Shown: in pieces, positions 25,919 through 32,490 of the stretch
How the letters are laid out: every line of letters starts with the position of its first letter
Numbering within the stretch: position 1 is the first letter of the stretch
Assembly (NCBI GenBank): GCA_016715765.1
Contig: JADJZJ010000032.1
Coordinates: 1 to 52,302, forward strand
DNA length: 52,302 nucleotides
Direction of reading: 5' to 3'
Origin: Opitutaceae bacterium
GTDB taxonomy: Bacteria; Verrucomicrobiota; Verrucomicrobiia; Opitutales; Opitutaceae
Notes under the pieces: model-generated
Told to the model about the DNA's origin: nothing
The model's input: only the letters and a program-made list of their open reading frames with translations
The model's database searches: none
Program-made: the position numbers and the translations under genes

Positions 25919-26872
25919 ATGCTGCCCTTCCTTGCCGTTCTTGACGCCATGCCACCGCTGCCCGCGTGGGCCTGGCTGGCGTTTTTTGGTTTCATCACGG
26001 CGATGCTGGCGCTCGATCTCGGCGTCTTTCAGCGCCAGGCCCACGAAGTCAAGATGCACGAGGCCCTGCGCTGGTGCGTGGTGTGGTTCACCCTCGCCCT
26101 CGCCTTCAACGGCCTGATCTGGTGGTGGCGCGGCCCCGTGCCCGCCCAGGAGTTCCTCGCGGCCTACCTCGTCGAGCTCTGCCTGAGCATCGACAACGTC
26201 TTCGTCTTCATCCTCGTCTTCAGCTACTTCAAGGTCGCCCCGCGCTGGCAGCATCGCGTGCTCTTCTGGGGCATCATCGGCGCCGTGGTCATGCGCGCCA
26301 TCTTCATCCTCGTGGGCGTCAGCGTCCTCGCCCGCTTCCACTGGATCATCTACATCTTCGGCGCCTTCCTCGTCTACACCGGCATCAAGATGGCCCTGCC
26401 CGGCAAGGATGAGGTGGACGTCAATCCGGATCACAACATTGCCGTCCGTCTTTTCCGCCGCTTCTTCCCCGTCGCCCCGAACAACGACCACGGGCACTTT
26501 TTCACGTTCCACGAGGGCCGGCGCATGGCCACGCCGCTCTTCATTGTGCTGATCGTCATCGAGACCACCGACCTGGTCTTCGCCCTCGATTCGCTGCCCG
26601 CGGTGCTGGCGATCACCCGCGACGGCTTCATCGCCCTGACCTCGAACATCTTCGCCATTTTGGGCCTGCGCTCGCTGTATTTCGCGCTCAACGGGATCAT
26701 GCAGCTCTTCCGCTATCTCAAGATCGGCCTCGCCCTCATCCTCAGCTTCATCGGCGTGAAGATGCTGATCGAGCACTGGGTCGACATTTCCATCGCCGTC
26801 TCGCTCGGCGTCATCGCCGGCGTGCTCGCGACCTCGGTCCTGGCCTCGATTTTGATCCCGGAGAAGAAGTAG
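25919..26872 (+). CDS. TerC/Alx family membrane protein
   Basis: 317 residues from the ATG at 25919; an ATG at 25949 (MPPLPAWAWLAFF) is equally plausible. About nine TM helices. The two acidic membrane motifs of the family are present: ELCLSIDNVFVFILVFSYF and IVIETTDLVFALDSLPAVLAITRD. Alx/TerC proteins are linked to manganese export or metalation of exported proteins and to tellurite resistance in some operons. The loop with LPGKDEVDVNPDHNIAVRLFRRFFPV places it near Alx. It is a single gene, so the substrate assignment is by family only. Confidence 0.9.
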   Translation: MLPFLAVLDAMPPLPAWAWLAFFGFITAMLALDLGVFQRQAHEVKMHEALRWCVVWFTLALAFNGLIWWWRGPVPAQEFLAAYLVELCLSIDNVFVFILVFSYFKVAPRWQHRVLFWGIIGAVVMRAIFILVGVSVLARFHWIIYIFGAFLVYTGIKMALPGKDEVDVNPDHNIAVRLFRRFFPVAPNNDHGHFFTFHEGRRMATPLFIVLIVIETTDLVFALDSLPAVLAITRDGFIALTSNIFAILGLRSLYFALNGIMQLFRYLKIGLALILSFIGVKMLIEHWVDISIAVSLGVIAGVLATSVLASILIPEKK

Positions 26873-26907
26873 GAAGCAGTAGCGAGTGGATAAGGTCTCG
26901 AAATTGG

Positions 26908-27017
26908 TTAACCACAAAGAACACAAAGTTACTGTCCGGTTGGGAAGCTCGCCCGCGCGCCTATAGGCGCCTCGGACGCTTCATTCGCGTCAGGAATTTT
27001 GTGTTCTTTGTGGTTAA
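26908..27017. repeat. 110-nt inverted-repeat element E3
   Basis: Perfect 20-bp ends, TTAACCACAAAGAACACAAA at 26908-26927 and its reverse complement at 26998-27017. The interior contains the perfect palindrome GCGCCTATAGGCGC (26957-26970). Read on the minus strand it matches E4 (28321-28430) over most of its length, including AACCGGACAGTAAC. Confidence 0.8.
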
Positions 27018-27059
27018 AAATTGATCCCGATCGCTGGATAACGCAGTCGCGTCAGGAAA

Positions 27060-27135
27060 GGTAGCTACGAGCGTGAGCGAGTGGTTCACGCGCTGCATAC
27101 GCCAAAACTCCACTCGCTCACGCTCGTACCTACCC
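27060..27135. repeat. Inverted GTAGCTACGAGCGTGAGCGA pair
   Basis: GTAGCTACGAGCGTGAGCGA + GTGG at 27061-27084 and the inverted copy CCACTCGCTCACGCTCGTAC + CTAC at 27110-27133. Single copies occur at 831-850, 6201-6222 and 49502-49527. Again the outer bases are GTAG/CTAC. Confidence 0.7.
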
Positions 27136-27149
27136 TGCACTCCTCGCTA

Positions 27150-27590
27150 CTACCCGAAAAACCTTCCGGCCCACTCCGGTCGGGCCAGGGGGCGCGGGTG
27201 CCATTCGCCCCAGATGCGGTAACGCCAACGGGCGATGAATTTGTAACCCCAATCGCGGAGACCGGCCGGGAAAATCCCCAGCAGCCCCGCCAGCGCCCGG
27301 CCGGTGCCGGGGCACAGCCGCAAGGCGGCCAGCACTCCGTCGGTGCGCAGGCTCGGATCCGCGGCGCGCGACCAATCGGAGACGAACACCAGGGAATCAA
27401 AGTCCGTCGTCGGCAGACCCTTCGACCGCAGATAGGCCTGGGCCGCCGGACTCTGCAGCGGGGCGAAGCGCAGTTTCGCCTCGCGGTCGAGCCGCAGCAA
27501 GAGGCGGACACAGCGGTTGCACAGGCCGCATTCGCCATCGAACAGCAGCACGGGGCCGGTCGGGACCTGGGATGTGGCCGGCGCGTCCAT
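27150..27590 (-). CDS. DCC family (DUF393) thiol-disulfide oxidoreductase-like protein
   Basis: 146 residues. The defining motif LLFDGECGLCNRCVRLLLRLD lies near residue 13, with the CxxC pair in DGECGLC. The following DREAKLRFAPLQSPAAQAYL and DSLVFVSD segments also fit DUF393. The exact reaction is not established for the family. The ATG at 27590 overlaps the upstream gene's stop by one base (TGATG), so the two are co-translated. The C-terminus WRYRIWGEWHPRPLARPEW is basic. The gene pair lies between inverted elements E3 and E4. Confidence 0.8.
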   Translation of the reverse strand: MDAPATSQVPTGPVLLFDGECGLCNRCVRLLLRLDREAKLRFAPLQSPAAQAYLRSKGLPTTDFDSLVFVSDWSRAADPSLRTDGVLAALRLCPGTGRALAGLLGIFPAGLRDWGYKFIARWRYRIWGEWHPRPLARPEWAGRFFG

Positions 27591-28225
27591 CAGGTGCGGA
27601 CGGCGTGGCGGGAGTGGACCTCGGCGAGGTCGGCGAGATCGCACACCAGGGCGGTGACGGATTCGAAGCGCCGGCAGGTCTCTTCGCGGTCGAACCGGCC
27701 CGACTCCACATAGGTGACCGTGCCTTTCTCCATTTTAAACGCCCCGCGGTAACTGCGGAATTTTTCCTGCAGCTCCGGCAGCAGCGCCGCCTTCAGAAAG
27801 TCGGGATCGTTGGTCTGCACAAACCACGCGGCATCGAACTCGGACGATCCCACGGTGATTTCCTTCGCGCCGAACATTTCCTGCAGCCTCGTGGCGAAGC
27901 CCTGCCGGGAAATGCCAAAGGTCAGTCCGCCGTCCGCCGCGGGCGTGACGGCCACGGCCGACCAGGTATGGCGCGATTTGCCGGAACCGGTGGTGTAATT
28001 GTAAAGCAAGACCGCCTTGCCCCGGATGCGGCCGGACACGCGGGGGTCGGGCCAGAAGAGGCCGAGCGCCGGCTGCGCCGCCTCCAGTTCAAGGCCGAGC
28101 CGGCCCGCCAGTTGCCGCATGTTCTCACGGGCCTGAGTCGAAGCCCTGGCGCCCAGCCAGCAGGCCAGTCCGATGAAGGCAATGAAGCCGACGATCATCA
28201 AAGCCGGTACGTATGCGCTTTGCAT
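27590..28225 (-). CDS. Membrane-anchored protein of unknown function
   Basis: 211 residues. One N-terminal TM helix (about 7-26, VPALMIVGFIAFIGLACWLG) is followed by a helix (ARENMRQLAGRLGLELE) and a mixed alpha/beta cytoplasmic or periplasmic domain. The domain has VSGRIRGKAVLLYNYTTGSGKSRHTWSAVAV and later FVQTNDPDFLKAALLPELQEKFRSYRG, a layout seen in DUF3137-like membrane proteins; I do not claim that family. The ATG at 28225 begins MQSAYVPAL. It is translationally coupled to the DCC-family gene. Confidence 0.65.
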   Translation of the reverse strand: MQSAYVPALMIVGFIAFIGLACWLGARASTQARENMRQLAGRLGLELEAAQPALGLFWPDPRVSGRIRGKAVLLYNYTTGSGKSRHTWSAVAVTPAADGGLTFGISRQGFATRLQEMFGAKEITVGSSEFDAAWFVQTNDPDFLKAALLPELQEKFRSYRGAFKMEKGTVTYVESGRFDREETCRRFESVTALVCDLADLAEVHSRHAVRT

Positions 28226-28320
28226 GCGGACAGATTACGCCGTCGCCGCGACCCCGCCAGTCCAATTGCGCGGAGGATTGGCCGCAAAAAGCGCAACCCT
28301 CAAGCGGTGCGAAATTGAAG

Positions 28321-28430
28321 TAACCACAAAGAACACAAATCTCCCAATGCGGACGTGTCGTTCGAGGCCCTTATAAGGGCGCGGGAGACATTCCCCAACC
28401 GGACAGCAACCTTGTGTTCTTTGTGGTTAA
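28321..28430. repeat. 110-nt inverted-repeat element E4
   Basis: TAACCACAAAGAACACAAA at 28321-28339 is mirrored by TTGTGTTCTTTGTGGTTA at 28412-28429. The central palindrome is GCCCTTATAAGGGC (28367-28380), which differs from that of E3 by paired changes on both arms. The AACCGGACAGCAAC segment matches E3 in inverse orientation. It has the same length as E3 (110 nt). Confidence 0.8.
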
Positions 28431-28464
28431 AAAAATCCGGACGCTCCCTCCGGACATTGCCGGT

Positions 28465-28657
28465 TGTAGGGCGGGGATTCCGACGTGTCCTCTGAAGCCT
28501 TGGCGAAGGAGGATCCCCGCCTGGGAGCGCGACCGTCCTCGGTCGCAATCGTTCGCCAATCCCCAAGGCAGGAGAAAGAGAACGATAAAGAGTACGAGAA
28601 AGATTGGATTCCAGCGGAATGAAATAAAAAGGCGGGGATCGGAATCCCCGCCCTACA
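28465..28657. repeat. GTAGGGCGGGGATTCC composite repeat
   Basis: Outer ends TGTAGGGCGGGGATTCCG (28465) and CGGAATCCCCGCCCTACA (to 28657) are exact complements. The right copy alone forms a hairpin, GGCGGGGATcGGAATCCCCGCC. The same pair of ends recurs at 49292-49320 and 49540-49566. Confidence 0.65.
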
Positions 28658-28677
28658 TTAAAACCCCGCGCAAAACT

Positions 28678-29079
28678 TCAGCTGACGGCGATCTTGCGCG
28701 GTTTGACGGCCTCGGTCTTCGGGAGCGAGACCCGGAGCACGCCGTCCTTCAGCTCGGCGTGGATCTTGTCGGCGTCGATGGTGTTGTCATGCGTGAGCAC
28801 GAGCTCGAAGGGCACGTCGGCGGACTCGCGATAGAGCGCGGTCCAGCCTTCCGGCTGCTTCCAGGCGCGCGTCCCGCGCACGGTGAAGGTGCCGGCCTCG
28901 GCCGTGAGCTCGAGGCCCTCCTTGCTCACACCGGGCAGGTGCACGATGAGGCCGTAGGCGTCGTTGGACTCCTTCACTTCATAGGCGGGCTGCACGGTCT
29001 GGGTTTCGGCGGCGGCGGCCGCGCTGCGGCGCGCCAGCGGGCGGTTCAGCGCGGGGATGATGGTATTGAACAGACTCAT
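28678..29079 (-). CDS. Hsp20/alpha-crystallin small heat-shock protein (second)
   Basis: 133 residues. An Ala-rich N-terminus (PLARRSAAAAAETQTVQ) leads into an alpha-crystallin domain (about 32-130): YEVKESNDAYGLIVHLPGVSKEGLELTAEAGTFTVRGTR ... AELKDGVLRVSLPKTEAVKPRKIAVS. The A-x-x-x-n-GVL motif and the C-terminal KPRKI tail are family features. It acts as an ATP-independent holdase for unfolding proteins. It follows another Hsp20 gene by 48 nt; such pairs often form hetero-oligomers. No CIRCE element was found. Confidence 0.92.
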   Translation of the reverse strand: MSLFNTIIPALNRPLARRSAAAAAETQTVQPAYEVKESNDAYGLIVHLPGVSKEGLELTAEAGTFTVRGTRAWKQPEGWTALYRESADVPFELVLTHDNTIDADKIHAELKDGVLRVSLPKTEAVKPRKIAVS

Positions 29080-29127
29080 GGTAATGTCTCCTGAATGGTT
29101 GGGTGGTTTATTGTGGCCGCGGCGTCA

Positions 29128-29580
29128 TCAGCTGACGTTCACGGTGATCTTGCGCGGCTTGGCTTCCTCCTGCTTCGGCAGCGTGACCGTGAGGACACCC
29201 TGCTCGTAGGCCGCGGTGATCTTGTCGTTGCGGGTCTCCGCCGGGAGGCTGATGGAGCGGCTGTACGCGAACGACTGCTCGCGCTCGCCTTCCTTCGTCT
29301 TGCGGCTGGCGTTGATGGTCAGGTAATCGTCGACCACCTCGATGTGGATGTCGTCGCGGTGCAGGCCGGGGAGTTCGGCGCGGACATAGGTGTTGTCCTT
29401 GTCCTCGTAGAGATCGACCGGGAAGCGCACGTCGGACGCCGGGGTGCCGAGGTCGGCGAGCGTCGAGGCAAACAGGCGGTCGATTTCCGTCTCAAGGCCG
29501 GACCACGGGGAGCGGGCCAGGTTGCCCAGCAGGGAAACCGGGCTGCGATGGGTGGGATAGGTGTAACGTACGAGTCTCAT
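29128..29580 (-). CDS. Hsp20/alpha-crystallin small heat-shock protein (first)
   Basis: 150 residues. The N-terminal arm contains SPWSGLETEIDRLFASTLADLG, then the alpha-crystallin domain (about 52-148): FPVDLYEDKDNTYVRAELPGLHRDDIHIEVVDDYLTINASRK ... AAYEQGVLTVTLPKQEEAKPRKITVNVS. The ATG at 29580 follows a roughly 270-nt gene-free gap that must hold the promoter. No sigma-32-like or CIRCE sequence could be assigned. Both Hsp20 proteins end in a similar KPRKI motif, so one arose from the other or they exchange subunits. Confidence 0.93.
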   Translation of the reverse strand: MRLVRYTYPTHRSPVSLLGNLARSPWSGLETEIDRLFASTLADLGTPASDVRFPVDLYEDKDNTYVRAELPGLHRDDIHIEVVDDYLTINASRKTKEGEREQSFAYSRSISLPAETRNDKITAAYEQGVLTVTLPKQEEAKPRKITVNVS

Positions 29581-29854
29581 GGTGATGTGGAGTTGAATGG
29601 TTGATGGGTGGAAGGTACTGTGACCTTGGAATTCACTTCATGCATGGCAGATGCCATTCACTTTCGGCCGTTAAATTTCGGGAAAACCGAAACTTACGTC
29701 TTCGCCCGCGACCACGGATGTGCACAGACGTCACGCCCCGGGTCGCCCACCGTGAAACTATTTCCCAATCAGGCTGACGGCCTCCCCGCCCGGCCCGGGT
29801 TGAATCCGCGGGGCATGCTTTTGCGTATAACTTTGCAACGGTCCATTCACGCCC

Positions 29855-30355
29855 ATGCCTCTCCTGATGATCATCGCCCTCCTCGCCGCCGCCAGCCTGG
29901 CGGAGGCCAAGGACCAGCCGGCCCAGGAGGCCCGTCCGATCAACCTGGCCATCGTCGTGGTGGAGGACCTGGAAAGGGACTTTGGAGCGGTCGCCGATTT
30001 CGACCGGATCGACATGGCCTTCCAGCAGGTCGCCAAGGCGCGCAATTGGCCGGTGACCATCCGGACCGAGCGGCTCACCGCCCGGACCAAGGACCATCCG
30101 ATCGAACTGCGCATCTACCAGCTGCCGTTCCTCAACGAGATGCCGGGTGAGCTGACCTACCGCGGCTGGATGACCCTGAAAATCCACGGCAAGAAGCACG
30201 ACTTCGGCATCATTACCTTCCGCTATCGCCCCAGATCCCTGGAAAGGGGCGATGACATCGTCATGAAGCTCTTCTCCGGCGCCGCCGATGCCGTGGTCCC
30301 CAGGCTGGAACCGCTGCTCTTTCCCCGACCGGAACCCGCCGCGACCGGGCGCTGA
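29855..30355 (+). CDS. Small exported protein of unknown function
   Basis: 166 residues. The signal peptide MPLLMIIALLAAASLAEA is likely cleaved before KDQPAQ. The mature part has INLAIVVVEDLERDFGAVADFDRIDMAFQQVAKARNWPVTIRTERL and a later GELTYRGWMTLKIHGKKHDFGIITFRYRPR segment. It looks like a small alpha/beta domain followed by antiparallel strands. I do not recognise a family. It lies 4 nt before the ECF sigma gene, so it may be co-transcribed and belong to the same stress circuit. Confidence 0.7.
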   Translation: MPLLMIIALLAAASLAEAKDQPAQEARPINLAIVVVEDLERDFGAVADFDRIDMAFQQVAKARNWPVTIRTERLTARTKDHPIELRIYQLPFLNEMPGELTYRGWMTLKIHGKKHDFGIITFRYRPRSLERGDDIVMKLFSGAADAVVPRLEPLLFPRPEPAATGR

Positions 30356-30359
30356 TTGT

Positions 30360-30944
30360 ATGGCATCCCCGCCGGCAGGCACTGAAAACAGCAATGATAC
30401 CCATCTGCTGATCGCGGTCGCGGATGGCGACCGCACCGCCTTCCGGGAGTTCTACCGCCGGTACAGCGGTCCCATGCTGTCGTTCGCGCATCGCTTTCTC
30501 GGCGAGGCCGGCGCCGCGGAGGAGGCGGTGCAGGACACCTTCGTCAAGCTGTGGACCCACGCCGGCGACTACGATGACCGCAAGTCCAGTCCGTTCACCT
30601 GGTCGATCAACATCCTCCGCCGCACCTGCATCGATCAACTCCGCCGGCGCCACCGCAACTCTGCCACCGTGCCCTTGCCGGACGAGGACGCGATGCCGGC
30701 TGAGTTCGTGGTGCCGGAGAATTCCCGGCAGGCCGTGGACGCACATGCGTCAAGCGACCGCCTGCAGGCCTGTCTGGACGGACTCACCCACGCTCAGCGC
30801 ACGGCGCTGGAGCTCGCCCTTTTCTCGCCCTTAACCCAGGCCGAAATCGCAGCCCGCCTCAATCAACCCCTCGGCACGATCAAGACCTGGATCCGCCGTG
30901 GTCTGGTGGAGCTGCGCTCGGCCGCCATCGAACCCCCGTCATGA
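30360..30944 (+). CDS. ECF-type RNA polymerase sigma factor
   Basis: 194 residues. Region 2 (about 15-90) shows RTAFREFYRRYSGPMLSFAHRFLGEAGAAEEAVQDTFVKLWTHA and FTWSINILRRTCIDQLRRR. Region 4 (about 130-190) shows LDGLTHAQRTALELALFSPLTQAEIAARLNQPLGTIKTWIRRGLVELR. The ATG at 30360 was chosen; upstream in-frame residues overlap the preceding gene. Its stop overlaps the anti-sigma start (ATGA). It should direct transcription of an envelope or stress regulon once the anti-sigma factor releases it. The target promoter is unknown. Confidence 0.93.
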   Translation: MASPPAGTENSNDTHLLIAVADGDRTAFREFYRRYSGPMLSFAHRFLGEAGAAEEAVQDTFVKLWTHAGDYDDRKSSPFTWSINILRRTCIDQLRRRHRNSATVPLPDEDAMPAEFVVPENSRQAVDAHASSDRLQACLDGLTHAQRTALELALFSPLTQAEIAARLNQPLGTIKTWIRRGLVELRSAAIEPPS

Positions 30945-31774
30945 ATTCCCAGCTTGAAGAACAGGCCTGCCTTTATGCGCTCGACCGTCTCGGCCCCGGG
31001 GAGCGGGCCTCCTTTGAGGCTCAACTCGCCCGCGATCCCGGACTGGCCGCCCTGGTACAGGAATACGAGGCCGCCGTCGCGCGCGCCATCCTGACGCTGC
31101 CCCGATCGGCCCCACCGGAGAGCCTGCTCGCCCGGATTGAGGCCCGGATTGACCGGCGTGTCCGCCCGCCCGGTCCCGCCCGACGAACCATGGCCGATTT
31201 CCCCTGGAGCCGGGTGGCCAAATGGAGCCTCGCGGCGGTCATTGCGACCAGCCTCGGGATTCTGGCGCTGCGCCTGCCACCGCGCCCCACCGGTCCGGTC
31301 GTGGTGCTGGCCATTCTTGAGGCCGATCGGACCCGCTACTCCGAGGTGCCCTTGCGCAACGCCGGAGGTGATGCCGACGCACGTTTCGTTCAACTCGCCT
31401 CCCTCGCGGAATCGTTGTGGGAGCAGAACCGCGTTGCGCGGTCCGGGCAAAGCCAGCCGCCAGTTGATCGCTCCTTTGCGCTCTATGACCCCGGCAGCCT
31501 GCAGGGCTTCATCGCCGTCCGGGAACTGCCGGCTGTGTCCGGCAACCAGCGGTATATCGTCTGGCTATCCGATCGAACCACCGGCGGCGTCTGGTATGCC
31601 GGCATGCTCCCGCAGGGCGGGCCGGACAGCGGGCTGTTTTGTTTCCTGCTTGAACCCAAGGCGGCCCCGCAGACCAAGCGGCCGGGGATCTTCATCACCC
31701 TGGAAGAACGCGACTCCGCTACCGCCGCTCCCAAGCCGCGGGGGCGGATCGTCCTGGGAACCAAGCCCATCTGA
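30941..31774 (+). CDS. RskA-like anti-sigma factor
   Basis: 277 residues. The N-terminal cytoplasmic part (QACLYALDRLGPGERASFEAQLARDPGLAALVQEYEAAVAR) is the sigma-binding anti-sigma domain, followed by a TM helix (about 88-105, WSLAAVIATSLGILALRL). An RskA C-terminal domain outside the membrane ends with SGNQRYIVWLSDRTTGGVWYAGML and PGIFITLEERD. It is coupled to the sigma gene by ATGA. Release would occur by regulated proteolysis, as in the family. The last 200 nt overlap an opposite-strand reading frame. Confidence 0.88.
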   Translation: MNSQLEEQACLYALDRLGPGERASFEAQLARDPGLAALVQEYEAAVARAILTLPRSAPPESLLARIEARIDRRVRPPGPARRTMADFPWSRVAKWSLAAVIATSLGILALRLPPRPTGPVVVLAILEADRTRYSEVPLRNAGGDADARFVQLASLAESLWEQNRVARSGQSQPPVDRSFALYDPGSLQGFIAVRELPAVSGNQRYIVWLSDRTTGGVWYAGMLPQGGPDSGLFCFLLEPKAAPQTKRPGIFITLEERDSATAAPKPRGRIVLGTKPI

Positions 31775-32284
31775 GCCCGGCGTCAGACCCGCGCCATGGC
31801 CTTGGGAGTGCGGCGAAGTTACGTATGAACCGCCTTGGCTTGGCAAAGTTGGATTCGCCAAGTTCGGCCCATATTGCCTGCGCAGGATTTCAGACATTTC
31901 GATCCAATTCTGCTGAAGGAGAATTGTGATTTCGCCGACGTTCATCTCGGAACCGAATTCGAGCCCTTCATTGATTCCACCTTCGTAATATCCGCGAGCG
32001 GTTACATCGCTGCGACGTCGAAAGCCACCCCCGTATGCTTCATTGATATCCAACCAAACATGCTTCTCAGGAACACTGATACGGCACATCCCATTCTCAT
32101 CAGTGATGAAGCCCTCGAACACCATTTCGCGAGCAGTATGAAAACACAAATATACCACTTTAACTGCCGCGTTTTTGATGGGCTTTTGCGTGGTGGAATC
32201 TTTGACCGAGCAAATGATGTCGTTTTTGGCAACACTTGCGGACGCCCAGTAATGCACCCACTGAACATTGCGGTCATTGCGCAC
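31565..32284 (-). CDS. Possible carboxypeptidase-regulatory-like protein, orphan and degraded
   Basis: A 239-codon frame from a GTG at 32284. Residues about 20-110 (NDIICSVKDSTTQKPIKNAAVKVVYL ... FEGFITDENGMCRISVPE ... GEITILLQQ) resemble a carboxypeptidase-regulatory-like beta-sandwich. After about residue 140 it runs into GC-rich sequence antisense to the anti-sigma gene, and that part is unlikely to be native. There is no signal peptide in this frame. The neighbouring frame just upstream has MTAMFSGC, a lipobox-like start, so a frameshift may have separated an export signal from the domain. The AT-richer composition (about 31830-32340) suggests foreign or decayed DNA. Low confidence. Confidence 0.4.
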   Translation of the reverse strand: MRNDRNVQWVHYWASASVAKNDIICSVKDSTTQKPIKNAAVKVVYLCFHTAREMVFEGFITDENGMCRISVPEKHVWLDINEAYGGGFRRRSDVTARGYYEGGINEGLEFGSEMNVGEITILLQQNWIEMSEILRRQYGPNLANPTLPSQGGSYVTSPHSQGHGAGLTPGSDGLGSQDDPPPRLGSGGSGVAFFQGDEDPRPLGLRGRLGFKQETKQPAVRPALREHAGIPDAAGGSIG

Positions 32285-32490
32285 AGAAAAGTTGCGCAGT
32301 TAACTTCAGCTTCATTGCCGAGCATTGATGTCAGACGCGCAGGTTATCACCCGCACTTTCCTCCGCCAGCAGTCCCGGCACGCATGCGCCCGGGGACCGG
32401 GTCCCGGGCTGGATAGATTCCGATTGGCATCCAATCGGGCCCGACATTGAATCGCCTGACGGGTCGCCTCTTTAACCTCTGTCTGTCCGG
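31775..32490. other. AT-richer intergenic segment before the transglutaminase genes
   Basis: About 700 nt between the anti-sigma gene and the next gene. No plus-strand frame here has recognisable protein character. About 31830-32340 is distinctly less GC-rich than the flanks and carries the minus-strand orphan frame. 32340-32490 returns to GC-rich with an imperfect inverted GGGACCGGGTCCCGG sequence near 32394-32408. Confidence 0.5.

Larger units (their letters stand above)
28226..28677. other. Intergenic region holding E4 and GTAG repeats
   Basis: About 450 nt with no gene. It contains E4 (28321-28430), a TGTAGGGCGGGGATTCCG unit (28465-28521), a GCGACCG hairpin (28523-28549), a purine tract (28570-28603) and the inverted GGGGATTCC palindrome (28631-28657). 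The outermost TGTAGGGCGGGGATTCCG and its complement enclose the other modules. Confidence 0.6.

Noticed and set aside
31835..32416. Plus-strand frame in the AT-richer island
   Set aside because: It has no recognisable domain, and its middle is the antisense of a more protein-like minus-strand frame.
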